DNA of 64,000 nt from Hymenobacter citatus (GCF_014333615.1 NZ_JACSCY010000020.1:16997-80996), one strand, 5' to 3'; counted from the first letter of the stretch, positions 15,960 to 25,387 are shown. The notes: a model not told the origin generated them from the letters alone. Numbers and translations are program-made.

Positions 15960-17837
15960 ATGAAAATTCCCCACCTCCTCCTGGCCGCCCTACTCTGTGG
16001 TAGCGCTGCCCCAGTGGCCACCGCGGCCCCTACTCCCGTGGAAGCTGCCAAGAAGGCCGCTCCCATTGCCCGCATCGACCCTACTTTTTGGTGGGTAGGG
16101 ATGAAGAATCCCAAGCTACAACTACTGGTGCACGGCCCCGGCATTGCCGACAGTAAAGTGAACCTGGCCGCCTACCCCGGCGTGACGATGGATGGCTTCC
16201 AACGCCTCGAAAGCCCGAATTATCTGCTCGTCAACCTCACCATCAGCCCCGAGGCCAAGTCTGGCAAGCTGAAATTAAGCTTTGATGGCAAGAGCAAAAC
16301 CAAGTACGAGTACGAATTGCGTGCCCGCGAAACCGGCAAAGACCGCGTGCAGGGCGTGAATAGCTCCGATTTCATCTATTTTCTGATGCCGGACCGCTTC
16401 GCCAACGGCGACCCGAAAAACGACATCATCAAGACGGAGCGCGCCCGCACCATCGCCCGCGACTCGATGTACGCCCGCCACGGCGGCGACCTGAAGGGTA
16501 TTGAGCAGCATTTCGACTACCTGAAATCCATGGGCGTGACGGCCATTTGGCCTACCCCGGTGGTGGAAAACGACATGCCCAAGGCCAGCTATCATGGCTA
16601 CGCCCTCACCGACTACTACCAGGTAGACCCGCGCTACGGCACCAACGAGGAGTACCGGCAGTTTGTGCGCAACGCCCACCAAAACGGCCTGAAGGTGATT
16701 CACGACGTGGTGCTCAACCACGTGGGCAGCTACAATTACCTGTTCCTCGACCAGCCCGCCAAGGACTGGTTTAACCGGTGGCCCAGCTTCACGCGCAGCA
16801 ACTACAACTCGCAGGCTCTCAACGACCCCTACGGCTCGAAGCGCGACCTGGACCTGTACAACCGCGGCTGGTTTGATACCACCATGCCCGATGTGAACCA
16901 GAGCAACCCGCTGGTAGCCACTTACATCATCCAGAATTTTCTGTGGTGGCTGGAGTACACGGGCCTCGACAGCTACCGCATCGACACCTACCCCTACTCC
17001 GACCCGCAATTCCTGATGGCCTGGAATAAGGCGTTGCTGGACGAGTATCCGCAGTTGGGCATGTTTGGTGAGGCGTGGGTGGGCAGCACGGCTCAGCAGG
17101 CGTTTTTTGCCCAGAATATTTTCGAGCCGGTGGATGGGTTTAAGTCCAACCTGCCGGGCGTGCTGGATTTTCAGTCGCAGGGCGCCATTTGGGACGCGCT
17201 CAAGGAGAAAGGCAACGTGACTAAGCTCTACGACGCGTTGCAGGGCGACTGGATGTACCAGGATGCCACCCGCAACGTGGTGTTTATGGACAACCACGAC
17301 ATGAGCCGCGTCTATTCCGTCATCGGCGAAAGCCTACCCCGCCTGAAGATGGGCTTTGCCTGGCTGCTCACCACGCGCGGCATTCCGCAGCTCTACTACG
17401 GCACCGAGATTCTGATGAAGAACTTCTCGAACCCCGACGGCCTGGTGCGCTCCGACTTCCCCGGCGGCTGGAAGAAAGATAAGCGCAACGCCTTTACGCA
17501 GGCCGGTCGCACGCCCCAGGAGCAGGAGGCGTTTGCTTACGTGAGCAAGCTCGGCACCTACCGCAAAGCGCACCCCGTGCTGCAAACCGGCAAGCTGATG
17601 CAGTTCATCCCGCAGGACAACATCTACACCTACTTCCGCTACGACGACCAGGGCAACACCGTGATGGTGATGCTGAACGGCAACGACAGCGAGAAATCCG
17701 TGGATCTGACGCGGTTTGCGGAACGGCTCAATGGCTATTCTGCTGCCTCGGATGTGCTTTCTGGTGCTACCGTGTCGGATTTGAAAGCAGTGAAGGTGCC
17801 GGGGTATACGGCGCTGGTGTGGGAGTTGAAGAAGTAG
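15960..17837 (+). CDS. Secreted GH13 cyclomaltodextrinase / neopullulanase-like enzyme
   Basis: Glycoside hydrolase family 13 enzyme cutting alpha-glucans or cyclodextrins, comparable in role to SusA. A Sec signal peptide (MKIPHLLLAALLCGSAAPVATA) is followed by a cyclomaltodextrinase-type N-terminal beta domain (about 35-125, WWVGMKNPKLQLLVHGPGI), the TIM barrel, and a C-terminal beta domain. The catalytic triad is visible: nucleophile D342 in YRIDTYPY, acid/base E371 in MFGEAWVG and D447 in FMDNHDMSR. Length 625 residues. The second GH13 gene follows on the same strand, separated by the GxxExxY element. Confidence 0.93.
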   Translation: MKIPHLLLAALLCGSAAPVATAAPTPVEAAKKAAPIARIDPTFWWVGMKNPKLQLLVHGPGIADSKVNLAAYPGVTMDGFQRLESPNYLLVNLTISPEAKSGKLKLSFDGKSKTKYEYELRARETGKDRVQGVNSSDFIYFLMPDRFANGDPKNDIIKTERARTIARDSMYARHGGDLKGIEQHFDYLKSMGVTAIWPTPVVENDMPKASYHGYALTDYYQVDPRYGTNEEYRQFVRNAHQNGLKVIHDVVLNHVGSYNYLFLDQPAKDWFNRWPSFTRSNYNSQALNDPYGSKRDLDLYNRGWFDTTMPDVNQSNPLVATYIIQNFLWWLEYTGLDSYRIDTYPYSDPQFLMAWNKALLDEYPQLGMFGEAWVGSTAQQAFFAQNIFEPVDGFKSNLPGVLDFQSQGAIWDALKEKGNVTKLYDALQGDWMYQDATRNVVFMDNHDMSRVYSVIGESLPRLKMGFAWLLTTRGIPQLYYGTEILMKNFSNPDGLVRSDFPGGWKKDKRNAFTQAGRTPQEQEAFAYVSKLGTYRKAHPVLQTGKLMQFIPQDNIYTYFRYDDQGNTVMVMLNGNDSEKSVDLTRFAERLNGYSAASDVLSGATVSDLKAVKVPGYTALVWELKK

Positions 17838-17852
17838 ATTTCAACCTGGAGC

Positions 17853-17894
17853 TTTTAGCCCGCAGAGGGCGCAGAGGGAAACGCAGAAGACGCT
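17853..17894 (+). repeat. Left inverted repeat of the GxxExxY unit
   Basis: Begins ttttagcccgcagagggcgc and ends four bases before the GxxExxY ATG. Its reverse complement lies just downstream of the gene. Confidence 0.85.
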
Positions 17895-17897
17895 GTG

Positions 17898-18275
17898 ATG
17901 CACGAAAATGATATTTCGTTTGAAATTCGGAAGGCCGCTTTTGCTATTCATACGGCATTAGGGCCGGGGCTTTTAGAATCGGTGTATGAGACGCTGATGC
18001 ACCACGAGCTGCGTAAGGTTGGGTTGGATGTAAAAACGCAGGTGGCCCTACCCGTACTTTACAATGGCCTCAAGCTGGAAAACGGTTTTCGGATGGACCT
18101 GTTAGTGGAAAATAAAGTAGTGGTGGAGCTAAAGTCAGTGGAAACGCTTTTAGAAGTCTACCATATGCAGCTACTCACCTATCTGAAACTGTCTGGCCAC
18201 AAGCTTGGCCTACTCATCAACTTCAACGTACCCCTCATCAAAGCTGGCATCTTCCGCAAAGTGAATGGCCTGTAA
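17898..18275 (+). CDS. GxxExxY protein (PD-(D/E)XK-like fold)
   Basis: Small protein of 125 residues. It has the family motif GPGLLESVYE (G24, E27, Y30) and the nuclease-like pattern FRMDLLVENKVVVELKSVE, in which D67 and E77-x-K79 fit a PD-(D/E)XK active site. The biological role of this widespread family is not established. A GTG three bases upstream is an alternative start. The gene is tightly bracketed by inverted repeats and stands between two GH13 genes with no link to sugar metabolism, which suggests it arrived as a unit. Confidence 0.88.
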   Translation: MHENDISFEIRKAAFAIHTALGPGLLESVYETLMHHELRKVGLDVKTQVALPVLYNGLKLENGFRMDLLVENKVVVELKSVETLLEVYHMQLLTYLKLSGHKLGLLINFNVPLIKAGIFRKVNGL

Positions 18276-18282
18276 GCACACT

Positions 18283-18323
18283 GCGTCCTCCGCGTTTCCT
18301 TCTGCGCCCTCTGCGGGCTAAAA
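18283..18323 (-). repeat. Right inverted repeat of the GxxExxY unit
   Basis: Inverted copy of 17853-17894, starting seven bases after the GxxExxY stop and ending 32 bases before the next GH13 start. Confidence 0.85.
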
Positions 18324-18355
18324 ACATCGAAACAACAGATCTGAAAGCACTTAAT

Positions 18356-20185
18356 ATGAAAACCCTCCTGCCAGCCCTGACCCTTGCCCTCAGCCTGGCC
18401 GCCTGCTCCACTTCCCAATCGCCCCAAGTTACCGAGCCCGTGTCTGCAACCATTGACCCCAACACCACCAACGAAACGCCCCAGGACCACAAGCTGATCA
18501 TCTACCAGATGATGACGCGCCTGTTTGGCAACAAAAACACCACCAACAAGTTCTATGGCTCGGTGGAGGAAAACGGGGTTGGCAAGTTTAACGACGTGAC
18601 CAACACCGCCCTGCAAGCCATCAAGCAGCTGGGCGTGACGCACGTGTGGTACACCGGCATCATCGAGCACGCCACCATGACCGACTACACCCGCTACGGC
18701 ATCCCCCTGGACGATGCCGATGTGGTGAAGGGTAGGGCCGGCTCACCCTACGCCATCCGCGACTACTACGATGTGGCCCCCGACCTGGCCGTGAACGTAC
18801 CGCGGCGCATGCAGGAGTTCGAGGCCCTGGTGCAGCGCACCCACCAAAACGGCCTCAAGGTTCTCATCGACTTCATCCCAAATCATGTGGCACGCAGCTA
18901 CAAGTCGGATGTGCGGCCTGCGGGGGTAGTAGACCTGGGCGAGCACGACGATAAAACGCAGGCGTTCAGCCCCGGCAACAACTTCTATTACATTCCGGGC
19001 CAGGCGTTTCGGGTGCCAGCGGGCTACAACCCATTGGGCGACTTGAAAGGCCCCGGCGAGGATAAGAAGTACCAGGAAGTACCCGCCAAAGCTACCGGCA
19101 ACGACGTGTTTTCGGCCACGCCGACCATCGACGACTGGTTTGAAACCATCAAGCTGAACTACGGCGTCGACTACGCGAATAACCGCCAGACGCACTTCGA
19201 GCCCATACCGGATACGTGGCTGAAAATGCGCGACATTCTGCTGTACTGGGCCAAAAAAGACGTGGACGGCTTCCGGTGCGACATGGCCGAGATGGTGCCG
19301 GTGGAGTTCTGGGGCTGGGTGATTCCGGAGGTGAAAAAGGTGAAGCCCGGCATCATCTTCGCCGCCGAGATTTACAACCCCAAGCAATACCAGCACTACA
19401 TTGAAACCGGCAAGTTCGACTACCTCTACGACAAGGTAGGGCTCTATGACGGCCTGCGCCGCCTGATGGCCGGCCAGGGCACCACCGACGACATCACCCA
19501 CGTATGGCGCGAGGAAAGCCGCGGCTTTGCCGGCAACATGCTGCGTTTTCTGGAAAACCACGACGAGCAGCGCATTGCCGCTCGCGAGTTTGCTGGCAAC
19601 CCCCGCGCCGCCATTCCGGCCATGACCGTGACGGCCACCCTCGCCAACGGCCCCGTGATGCTCTATATGGGCCAGGAGGTAGGCGAGCCGGGCCGCGGCG
19701 CCAGCGGCTTCAGCTCCGACGATGGCCGCACCACCATCTTCGACTATTGGGGCGTGCCCGAGCACCAGAAATGGATGAACGGCGGCAAGTTCGACGGTGG
19801 GCAGCTCAGCGAAAGCCAGCGCCAGTTGCGCGGCTTCTACCAGCGCCTACTCACGCTCACCAACCAAAGCGACGCCATTCGGCGGGGCCGCTTCTACGAG
19901 TTGCAGCAGGCCAACCAGAGCAGCCCCGGCTACAACCCGCAGCAGCTCTACGCCTATCTGCGCTACACTGATAAGCAGAAGCTGCTGATTGTGGTGAACT
20001 TCAGCTCCAGCCAGAGTGCCCAAACGCAGTTGCAGATTCCGGCAGCTGCTATGCAGGCCATGGGGCTGGATGCCAGCAAGTCGTACACCTACACGGACCT
20101 GCTTAACCAGGCACCACCCATCGACAACCTGGCGCTAACCATAGCTCCGCAGAGCGCCTGCGTGCTGGAAATCAAACCAAAATAA
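18356..20185 (+). CDS. GH13 alpha-amylase-family lipoprotein
   Basis: Alpha-glucan hydrolase of 609 residues that is predicted to be lipid-anchored: the leader MKTLLPALTLALSLAACSTS ends in a lipobox with Cys at about 17. The catalytic barrel shows D309 in GFRCDMAEM (nucleophile), E338 in FAAEIYNP (acid/base) and D403 in LENHDEQR. A C-terminal beta domain follows (LLIVVNFSSSQSAQ). With the preceding cyclomaltodextrinase, the phosphorylase and the downstream sugar transporter it forms a starch/maltodextrin use module. The sequence is too divergent for a precise substrate call. Confidence 0.9.
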   Translation: MKTLLPALTLALSLAACSTSQSPQVTEPVSATIDPNTTNETPQDHKLIIYQMMTRLFGNKNTTNKFYGSVEENGVGKFNDVTNTALQAIKQLGVTHVWYTGIIEHATMTDYTRYGIPLDDADVVKGRAGSPYAIRDYYDVAPDLAVNVPRRMQEFEALVQRTHQNGLKVLIDFIPNHVARSYKSDVRPAGVVDLGEHDDKTQAFSPGNNFYYIPGQAFRVPAGYNPLGDLKGPGEDKKYQEVPAKATGNDVFSATPTIDDWFETIKLNYGVDYANNRQTHFEPIPDTWLKMRDILLYWAKKDVDGFRCDMAEMVPVEFWGWVIPEVKKVKPGIIFAAEIYNPKQYQHYIETGKFDYLYDKVGLYDGLRRLMAGQGTTDDITHVWREESRGFAGNMLRFLENHDEQRIAAREFAGNPRAAIPAMTVTATLANGPVMLYMGQEVGEPGRGASGFSSDDGRTTIFDYWGVPEHQKWMNGGKFDGGQLSESQRQLRGFYQRLLTLTNQSDAIRRGRFYELQQANQSSPGYNPQQLYAYLRYTDKQKLLIVVNFSSSQSAQTQLQIPAAAMQAMGLDASKSYTYTDLLNQAPPIDNLALTIAPQSACVLEIKPK

Positions 20186-20209
20186 CAACTTGCTCCTCCC
20201 CTGAACCGT

Positions 20210-20250
20210 ATGCCGGCTTCCTGTATCAATGGCAGGAAGCCGGCATTTTT
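20210..20250 (+). terminator. Terminator after the GH13 lipoprotein gene
   Basis: Perfect 14-bp stem (20210-20223 with 20233-20246), 9-base loop, then a T run. It lies 25 bases after the stop and separates the GH13 gene from the transporter. Confidence 0.9.
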
Positions 20251-20276
20251 GCGTAAAGTGTGTACCTTCAAAGTTG

Positions 20277-20288
20277 CGTTTGCAAACG
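20277..20288. promoter_or_regulatory. Candidate LacI-type operator before the sugar transporter
   Basis: Perfect 12-bp palindrome cgtttgcaaacg, 33 bases upstream of the transporter start. Palindromes of this type resemble LacI-family operators that control maltodextrin genes (known for the family). No LacI-type gene lies in the window, so the link is inference. Confidence 0.35.
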
Positions 20289-20321
20289 ATTTCGCGCGAC
20301 TTTTCAACCCGTTCAATTTTT

Positions 20322-21950
20322 ATGGCAGGTAGCACCGTGGCGGCCCCTTCCGCTACCCACAACAAACCCCGGCTCTCCTTCTGGCAGATCTGGAACATGA
20401 GCTTCGGCTTCTTGGGCATTCAGTTTGGCTTTGAACTGCAAAACTCCAACGTAAGCCGAATTTTCGAAACGCTAGGAGCTAACAAAGATGACATTCCAAT
20501 TCTGTGGATTGCTGCACCGCTAACGGGTTTATTGGTGCAGCCCATCATCGGGTATTTCTCCGACCGTACGTGGCACCCGTACTGGGGGCGGCGGCGTCCT
20601 TATTTCCTCGTTGGGGCAGTACTGGCGACGCTGGCCTTATTTCTAATGCCGAACTCGTCAGCGCTGTGGATGGCTGGCGGGATGCTCTGGATTCTGGATG
20701 CCAGCATCAACATCAGCATGGAGCCATTTCGGGCGTTCGTGGGCGACAAGCTGCCGGGCTCCCAACGCACCAGTGGTTTTGCCATGCAGAGCTTTTTTAT
20801 CGGGGTAGGCTCGGTGGTAGCAGCAGCGTTGCCGTGGGTGTTCAATAAATGGCTGCACCTAAGCAATACTGCTCCAGCCGGTGAGATTCCACCGTCCGTG
20901 AAATGGTCATTCTATGCAGGTGGTCTAGCTTTTATTCTAGCAGTGATGTACACTGTATTCACTAGCAAGGAAACACCGCCCGAAGACATGGAGGAGTTTC
21001 GGCGAGAGAATGCGCAGGCCGGTATCTGGGACGGAATGCGTGAGTCGTTTGCCGGACTGTTCAATATGCCCACGGCTATGCGACAGTTGGCTTTTGTGCA
21101 GTTCTTTACCTGGTTTGCGCTGTTTTCAATGTGGATTTATGCCACTAACGCCGTCACCAGCAATATCTACAACATGAAGGTGAATAGTAGTCTGTATAAT
21201 ACGATTTCCTCTTTTATTGATAATGCTGCACGCCAAGCCACCGACAACAAAACTCAAAACGAACTGCGTGCTCTGCAGAACGACCTCAAAGAAATCAACG
21301 AGTTTCAGGCTAGTAGCACGGAGAAAACCCTCACCCTGAACTTAGCTAACTACTACTTAGCGCACGCACCCGCCACACCTACAGCTCGGCAGGAGTTACA
21401 ACGAGTGCAACAGCAATACAACGATGGGGCTGACAAGCTGAGCTTAGCTTCATCGGTACGTAACGGGGTAGCAGCCATCTTTGCCTTTGTGCTACCTGTT
21501 ATTGCAGCTCGCACCAGCCGTCGCCGCACTCATATGCTCTGCCTGCTGCTTGGCGGCATAGGGTTATTGTCACTGAAATTTATTCCCGGCCCCGATTGGA
21601 TTATGCTTTCTATGTCGTTGGTAGGCATAGCCTGGGCCAGCATCTTATCAATGCCTTACGCTATTCTGGCAGGGTCGCTACCAGCCAACAAGATGGGTTA
21701 CTACATGGGCGTGTTCAACTTCTTCATTGTAATTCCACAGATTGTGGCCGCTACACTGCTGGGGTTTTTCACTATGCATTTGTTCCAAGGCAATACGATG
21801 AGCACTATTGCACTGGGTGGAGCATCTATGATTCTGGCAGGACTACTCACACTTCGAGTAAAGGATACCGACGAGCCCGAAGCACCCGCTACACTAGATA
21901 CACCCGCACCAGCATACGATACGCCCATAGTGACGGTACCACGTACGTAA
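20322..21950 (+). CDS. MFS sugar transporter (maltose/sucrose-proton symporter-like)
   Basis: Twelve-helix major facilitator of 542 residues. It has the SLC45/GPH-like signatures LQNSNVSRIFETLGA in the first helix region, PLTGLLVQPIIGYFSDRTW and HPYWGRRRPYFLVGA after helix 2, and a second-half RRRTHMLCLLLGG. An insertion of about 100 mostly polar residues (SSFIDNAARQATDNKTQ... QQQYNDGADK) sits in the middle; it is predicted to be helical and is longer than in typical symporters. The position after two GH13 genes suggests import of maltose or maltodextrin across the inner membrane. The ATG at 20322 is chosen because upstream sequence contains the terminator and palindrome. Confidence 0.88.
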   Translation: MAGSTVAAPSATHNKPRLSFWQIWNMSFGFLGIQFGFELQNSNVSRIFETLGANKDDIPILWIAAPLTGLLVQPIIGYFSDRTWHPYWGRRRPYFLVGAVLATLALFLMPNSSALWMAGGMLWILDASINISMEPFRAFVGDKLPGSQRTSGFAMQSFFIGVGSVVAAALPWVFNKWLHLSNTAPAGEIPPSVKWSFYAGGLAFILAVMYTVFTSKETPPEDMEEFRRENAQAGIWDGMRESFAGLFNMPTAMRQLAFVQFFTWFALFSMWIYATNAVTSNIYNMKVNSSLYNTISSFIDNAARQATDNKTQNELRALQNDLKEINEFQASSTEKTLTLNLANYYLAHAPATPTARQELQRVQQQYNDGADKLSLASSVRNGVAAIFAFVLPVIAARTSRRRTHMLCLLLGGIGLLSLKFIPGPDWIMLSMSLVGIAWASILSMPYAILAGSLPANKMGYYMGVFNFFIVIPQIVAATLLGFFTMHLFQGNTMSTIALGGASMILAGLLTLRVKDTDEPEAPATLDTPAPAYDTPIVTVPRT

Positions 21951-21980
21951 TCGTTTATTTATCAAATCTTTTGTACCTAA

Positions 21981-22017
21981 CAGAAAAGGTCTTTCAGTTG
22001 CTGAAAGACCTTTTCTG
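21981..22017 (+). terminator. Terminator after the sugar transporter
   Basis: Perfect 17-bp inverted repeat (21981-21997 and 22001-22017) with a 3-base loop; A-rich on the left and T-rich on the right, so it can work in both directions. Confidence 0.88.
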
Positions 22018-22118
22018 TTGAAATACGAAGCCTTTGCAGCCCTGCGGGGTAGGATGTGTCTGTTTACCTTGTACCTTCCAACTGGTTTTTAGGATACTTC
22101 ATTCTTTATTTTTCCTAC

Positions 22119-25100
22119 ATGATTCGCAAACAGCTTTGGCTATTGGGCTTGGGAACTACACTGGCTATGCAGCCGGCCGTAGCTCAGAAAAAGACACCCG
22201 TTACGACGCCCAAACCGCCTACCGTGAAAGCGCCCGCCAAGGCTACTGCTGGCGGCGCTAAACTGGTAGAAAAAGTGACCCGCAAAGGCTCCGAGCTGGT
22301 AATTCCCTACGAAAAGTACGTGCTGCCCAACGGCCTCACGGTGGTAGTGGCCGAAGACCACTCCGACCCACTGGTACACGTGGACGTGACCTACCACGTG
22401 GGCTCAGCCCGGGAGCAGATTGGCAAATCGGGCTTTGCGCACTTCTTCGAGCACATGATGTTTCAGGGCTCCGACCACGTGGGCGACCAGCAGCACTTCA
22501 AGCTAGTGACGGCTGCCGGTGGTACCCTCAACGGCTCCACCAACCGCGACCGGACCAACTACTACGAAACCGTACCCAGCAACCAGCTGGAAACCGCGCT
22601 GTGGCTGGAGGCCGACCGCATGGGCTTTCTGCTGGATGCCGTGTCGCAGAAAAAGTTTGAGATTCAGCGCGCTACCGTGAAAAACGAGCGCGGCCAGAAC
22701 TACGACAACCGCCCCTACGGCCTGGCCCAGGAGTACATTGCCAAAACGCTCTACCCCTACGGCCACCCCTACTCCTGGCTCACCATCGGCTACCTCGAAG
22801 ACCTGGACCGGTCGGACGTGAACGACCTGAAGAACTTCTTCCTGCGCTGGTATGGCCCCAACAACGCGACCCTAACGGTAGGCGGCGACGTGAAAGCCGC
22901 CGAGGTGGTGAAGCTGGCCGAGAAATACTTCGGCCCCATCAAGCGCGGCCCCGAAGTGAAGGAGCAAAAGCTGCCTGCGCCCGTGCTCAACCAGGACCGC
23001 TACGTGAGCTACGAGGACAACGTGCGCTTCCCGATGCTGCAAATGGTGTTCCCCGCCGTGCCCCAAAACCATCCCGACGAGATTCCGCTGGATGCGCTGG
23101 CTGAGATTATCGGGCAGGGCAAGACCTCTTTGCTCTACAAAAACCTGGTGAAGGCGCAGAAAGCCGTGCAGGCGCAGGCGTACAACAGTACCTCGGAGCT
23201 AGGCGGCGAGTTTATCATGCTGGCCATTAGCTACCCCGGCAAAGGTCTGGACAGCACCCAAACGGTATTCCGTAAAACGCTGGCGGAGTTCGAGAAAACC
23301 GGCGTTACGGACGAGCAGCTAACGCGCTTCAAAAACAGCGCCGAGGCCCAGGCCGTGAATAGCCTGAGCAGCGTATCTGGTAAGGTCAGTCAGTTGGCCG
23401 CTTACCAGACCTACGAGGGCAACCCCAACCAACTCCCCGAGCAGCTACGTCGCCTGCGTGCCCTCTCCAAAGCCGATGTGCAGCGTGTGTACGACAAGTA
23501 CATCCGCGGCAAGCACGCCGTAATTCTGAGCGTATTGCCGAAAGGCCAAATGGCGCTGGCTGCTGCCAAAGACAACTACACTGTGTCGCAAGCGGGCTAC
23601 AAGGCGCCTAACTACGGCTACGAGGGCCTGAAATACGTGAAGGCCACCGATACATTTGACCGTAGCAAGCAGCCCGGCTCTGGCGCCAACCCTGTGGTGA
23701 AAGTGCCCGCTATCTGGCAGGACCAGTTTGATAACGGCCTGCGCCTGATCGGCACCAAAAACACGGAAATCCCAACCGTGACCATGCTAATGACCATCCG
23801 TGGCGGACACCGCCTAGAGCAACAGAACCGCAACAAAGCCGGGGTAGCAGCTCTCACAGCCCAAATGCTGAACGAAGGCTCGGAGAAATACACCAGCGAG
23901 GAGTTCTCAGCCGCTCTAGACCGCCTGGGGAGCACCGTGAGCGTAAATTCCGGCGACGATAACACCACGGTATACGTGCAGTCGCTCACCAAAAACCTGC
24001 CCGCTACCATGGCCCTGCTGGAGCAGCGCCTGCTGCACCCACGCTTCGACCAGGCCGATTTTGACCGCCTGAAAAAGCAGACGCTGGAAGGTATTGCGAA
24101 TCAGACCACCCAGCCCGTAGTCATTGCCAACAATGCCTATTCGCGCCTGCTTTACAGCCCCGGCGATATTATGTCGGTGCCGGCGAGCGGCACCACGGCT
24201 ACCGTATCGGAGCTGACGCTGGACGACGTGAAGCAGTTTTATCAGCAGAACTACGCGCCCAACGTGAGCTACGTGACGGCCGTGGGTGATGTGGATGAAG
24301 CCACCGTGGAGAAGTCGCTGGCCTTCCTGAAATCCTGGCCGCGCAAAGGCGTAACCATTCCGCCGGGCGAAAGAACGCAGCAGCCCGACAAAACCCGCAT
24401 CTACTTTATCAATAAAGATGGCGCGGCACAGTCGGAAATCCGGGTGGGCTACCTCACGCCCCTCACTTACGACGCCACCGGCGACTACTATCGCGCCTAC
24501 CTGGCCAACTACCTGTTGGGCGGCGCCTTCAACTCGCGCATCAACCTGAACCTGCGCGAAGACAAGGGCTACACCTACGGCGCCCGCTCGGGCTTCTCGG
24601 GCACGCGCTATATTGGTCCCTACACGGCCTCGGCCGGGGTGCGCGCCGATGCTACAGCGGCTTCGGTGAAGGAGTTTATGAAGGAAATTACCAACTACCG
24701 CAACGGTATTACCGACGAGGAGCTAGCGTTCCTGCAATCCTCGGTGGGCCAAAGCGATGCCCTGCGCTACGAAACCGGCCAGCAGAAAGCCGGCTTCCTG
24801 TCGCGCCTGGTAGAGTACGACCTAGCGCCCGACTACGTGACCAAGCAGAGCGACATCCTGAAAAACCTGACGAAGGAAGACGTGCTGGCCTCGGCCCAGA
24901 AATACCTACCCGCCGACAAGATGTACATCGTAGTGGTAGGCGACCGGACCAAGGCCTTCCCCGGCTTGGCTGAGCTGGGCTACGACGTAGTGGAGTTGGA
25001 TGCCAACGGCCAGCGTGTGACGCCTACCGCTACCCCCGCTCCTACTGCTGAGGCCCCCACCGCCGCCCCGGCCGTCGATACAGACGTGACCGTGAAAGAA

Positions 25101-25193
25101 GGCCGGCGCAAAGCCAAAGCCAAGGACGAGAAAGGCCGTAAGATCAAAGTGAAGCACAAAGCCGGCGACGAGAAAACAGACGCCGGGCAATAG
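22119..25193 (+). CDS. Secreted M16-family zinc protease (two fused M16 units)
   Basis: Pitrilysin/insulinase-type metalloprotease of 1024 residues with a signal peptide (MIRKQLWLLGLGTTLAMQPAVAQ). The first M16 half bears the inverted zinc motif HFFEH at 108-112, with the distal Glu expected in the following RATVKNERGQNYDNRP segment. The second half (from about residue 540, FDNGLRLIGTKNTEIP) lacks HxxEH, as is normal for the inactive partner half; RINLNLREDKGYTYGARSGF is the conserved Arg-Tyr element. The last 35 residues are a Lys/Arg-rich tail. Likely periplasmic or outer-membrane-facing peptide degradation. Confidence 0.93.
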   Translation: MIRKQLWLLGLGTTLAMQPAVAQKKTPVTTPKPPTVKAPAKATAGGAKLVEKVTRKGSELVIPYEKYVLPNGLTVVVAEDHSDPLVHVDVTYHVGSAREQIGKSGFAHFFEHMMFQGSDHVGDQQHFKLVTAAGGTLNGSTNRDRTNYYETVPSNQLETALWLEADRMGFLLDAVSQKKFEIQRATVKNERGQNYDNRPYGLAQEYIAKTLYPYGHPYSWLTIGYLEDLDRSDVNDLKNFFLRWYGPNNATLTVGGDVKAAEVVKLAEKYFGPIKRGPEVKEQKLPAPVLNQDRYVSYEDNVRFPMLQMVFPAVPQNHPDEIPLDALAEIIGQGKTSLLYKNLVKAQKAVQAQAYNSTSELGGEFIMLAISYPGKGLDSTQTVFRKTLAEFEKTGVTDEQLTRFKNSAEAQAVNSLSSVSGKVSQLAAYQTYEGNPNQLPEQLRRLRALSKADVQRVYDKYIRGKHAVILSVLPKGQMALAAAKDNYTVSQAGYKAPNYGYEGLKYVKATDTFDRSKQPGSGANPVVKVPAIWQDQFDNGLRLIGTKNTEIPTVTMLMTIRGGHRLEQQNRNKAGVAALTAQMLNEGSEKYTSEEFSAALDRLGSTVSVNSGDDNTTVYVQSLTKNLPATMALLEQRLLHPRFDQADFDRLKKQTLEGIANQTTQPVVIANNAYSRLLYSPGDIMSVPASGTTATVSELTLDDVKQFYQQNYAPNVSYVTAVGDVDEATVEKSLAFLKSWPRKGVTIPPGERTQQPDKTRIYFINKDGAAQSEIRVGYLTPLTYDATGDYYRAYLANYLLGGAFNSRINLNLREDKGYTYGARSGFSGTRYIGPYTASAGVRADATAASVKEFMKEITNYRNGITDEELAFLQSSVGQSDALRYETGQQKAGFLSRLVEYDLAPDYVTKQSDILKNLTKEDVLASAQKYLPADKMYIVVVGDRTKAFPGLAELGYDVVELDANGQRVTPTATPAPTAEAPTAAPAVDTDVTVKEGRRKAKAKDEKGRKIKVKHKAGDEKTDAGQ

Positions 25194-25214
25194 ATTGCCT
25201 GTGGTTGATTAGAA

Positions 25215-25247
25215 AAAGCGCCCGGCTTCTAAGAAGCCGGGCGCTTT
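25215..25247 (+). terminator. Terminator after the M16 protease
   Basis: Perfect 16-bp stem (25215-25230 with 25232-25247) of GC-rich sequence flanked by A and T runs, 22 bases after the stop codon. Confidence 0.9.
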
Positions 25248-25310
25248 CGTTTGCAGCTCGGTTGCCCCTCTCAGCTGCTGGATGGCAACATGGCATCCAT
25301 CAATATCTCG

Positions 25311-25318
25311 TAGCTTTG
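25311..25318 (+). promoter_or_regulatory. Candidate -7 box for the first GT2 gene
   Basis: TAGCTTTG, an exact TAnnTTTG match, about 70 bases upstream of the start codon and downstream of the preceding terminator. No clear -33 element. Confidence 0.4.
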
Positions 25319-25387
25319 ACGCTAAAGAGGCGCTTGACTGCCCGTCTGCTATTTCTGTTCTGCCCTTTGTTTGTGTTGAGCTGCGCT

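Larger units (their letters stand above)
17853..18323. mobile_element. GxxExxY gene bounded by about 41-bp inverted repeats
   Basis: Inverted repeats of cgcagagggcgcagagg type at 17853-17894 and 18283-18323 match over about 41 bases with four to five mismatches, 23 of them continuous. They enclose a single 126-codon frame with almost no other sequence. The unit lies between two GH13 genes that would otherwise be adjacent. No target-site duplication is visible. That it moves or once moved is inference. Confidence 0.55.

Noticed and set aside
16275..17297. 340-residue open frame antisense to the first GH13 gene
   Set aside because: His/Val-rich shadow of the GH13 coding sequence, which has all catalytic residues; no start context or family match.
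18743..19765. 340-residue open frame antisense to the second GH13 gene
   Set aside because: Same pattern of antisense shadow; the sense strand has signal peptide and catalytic triad.
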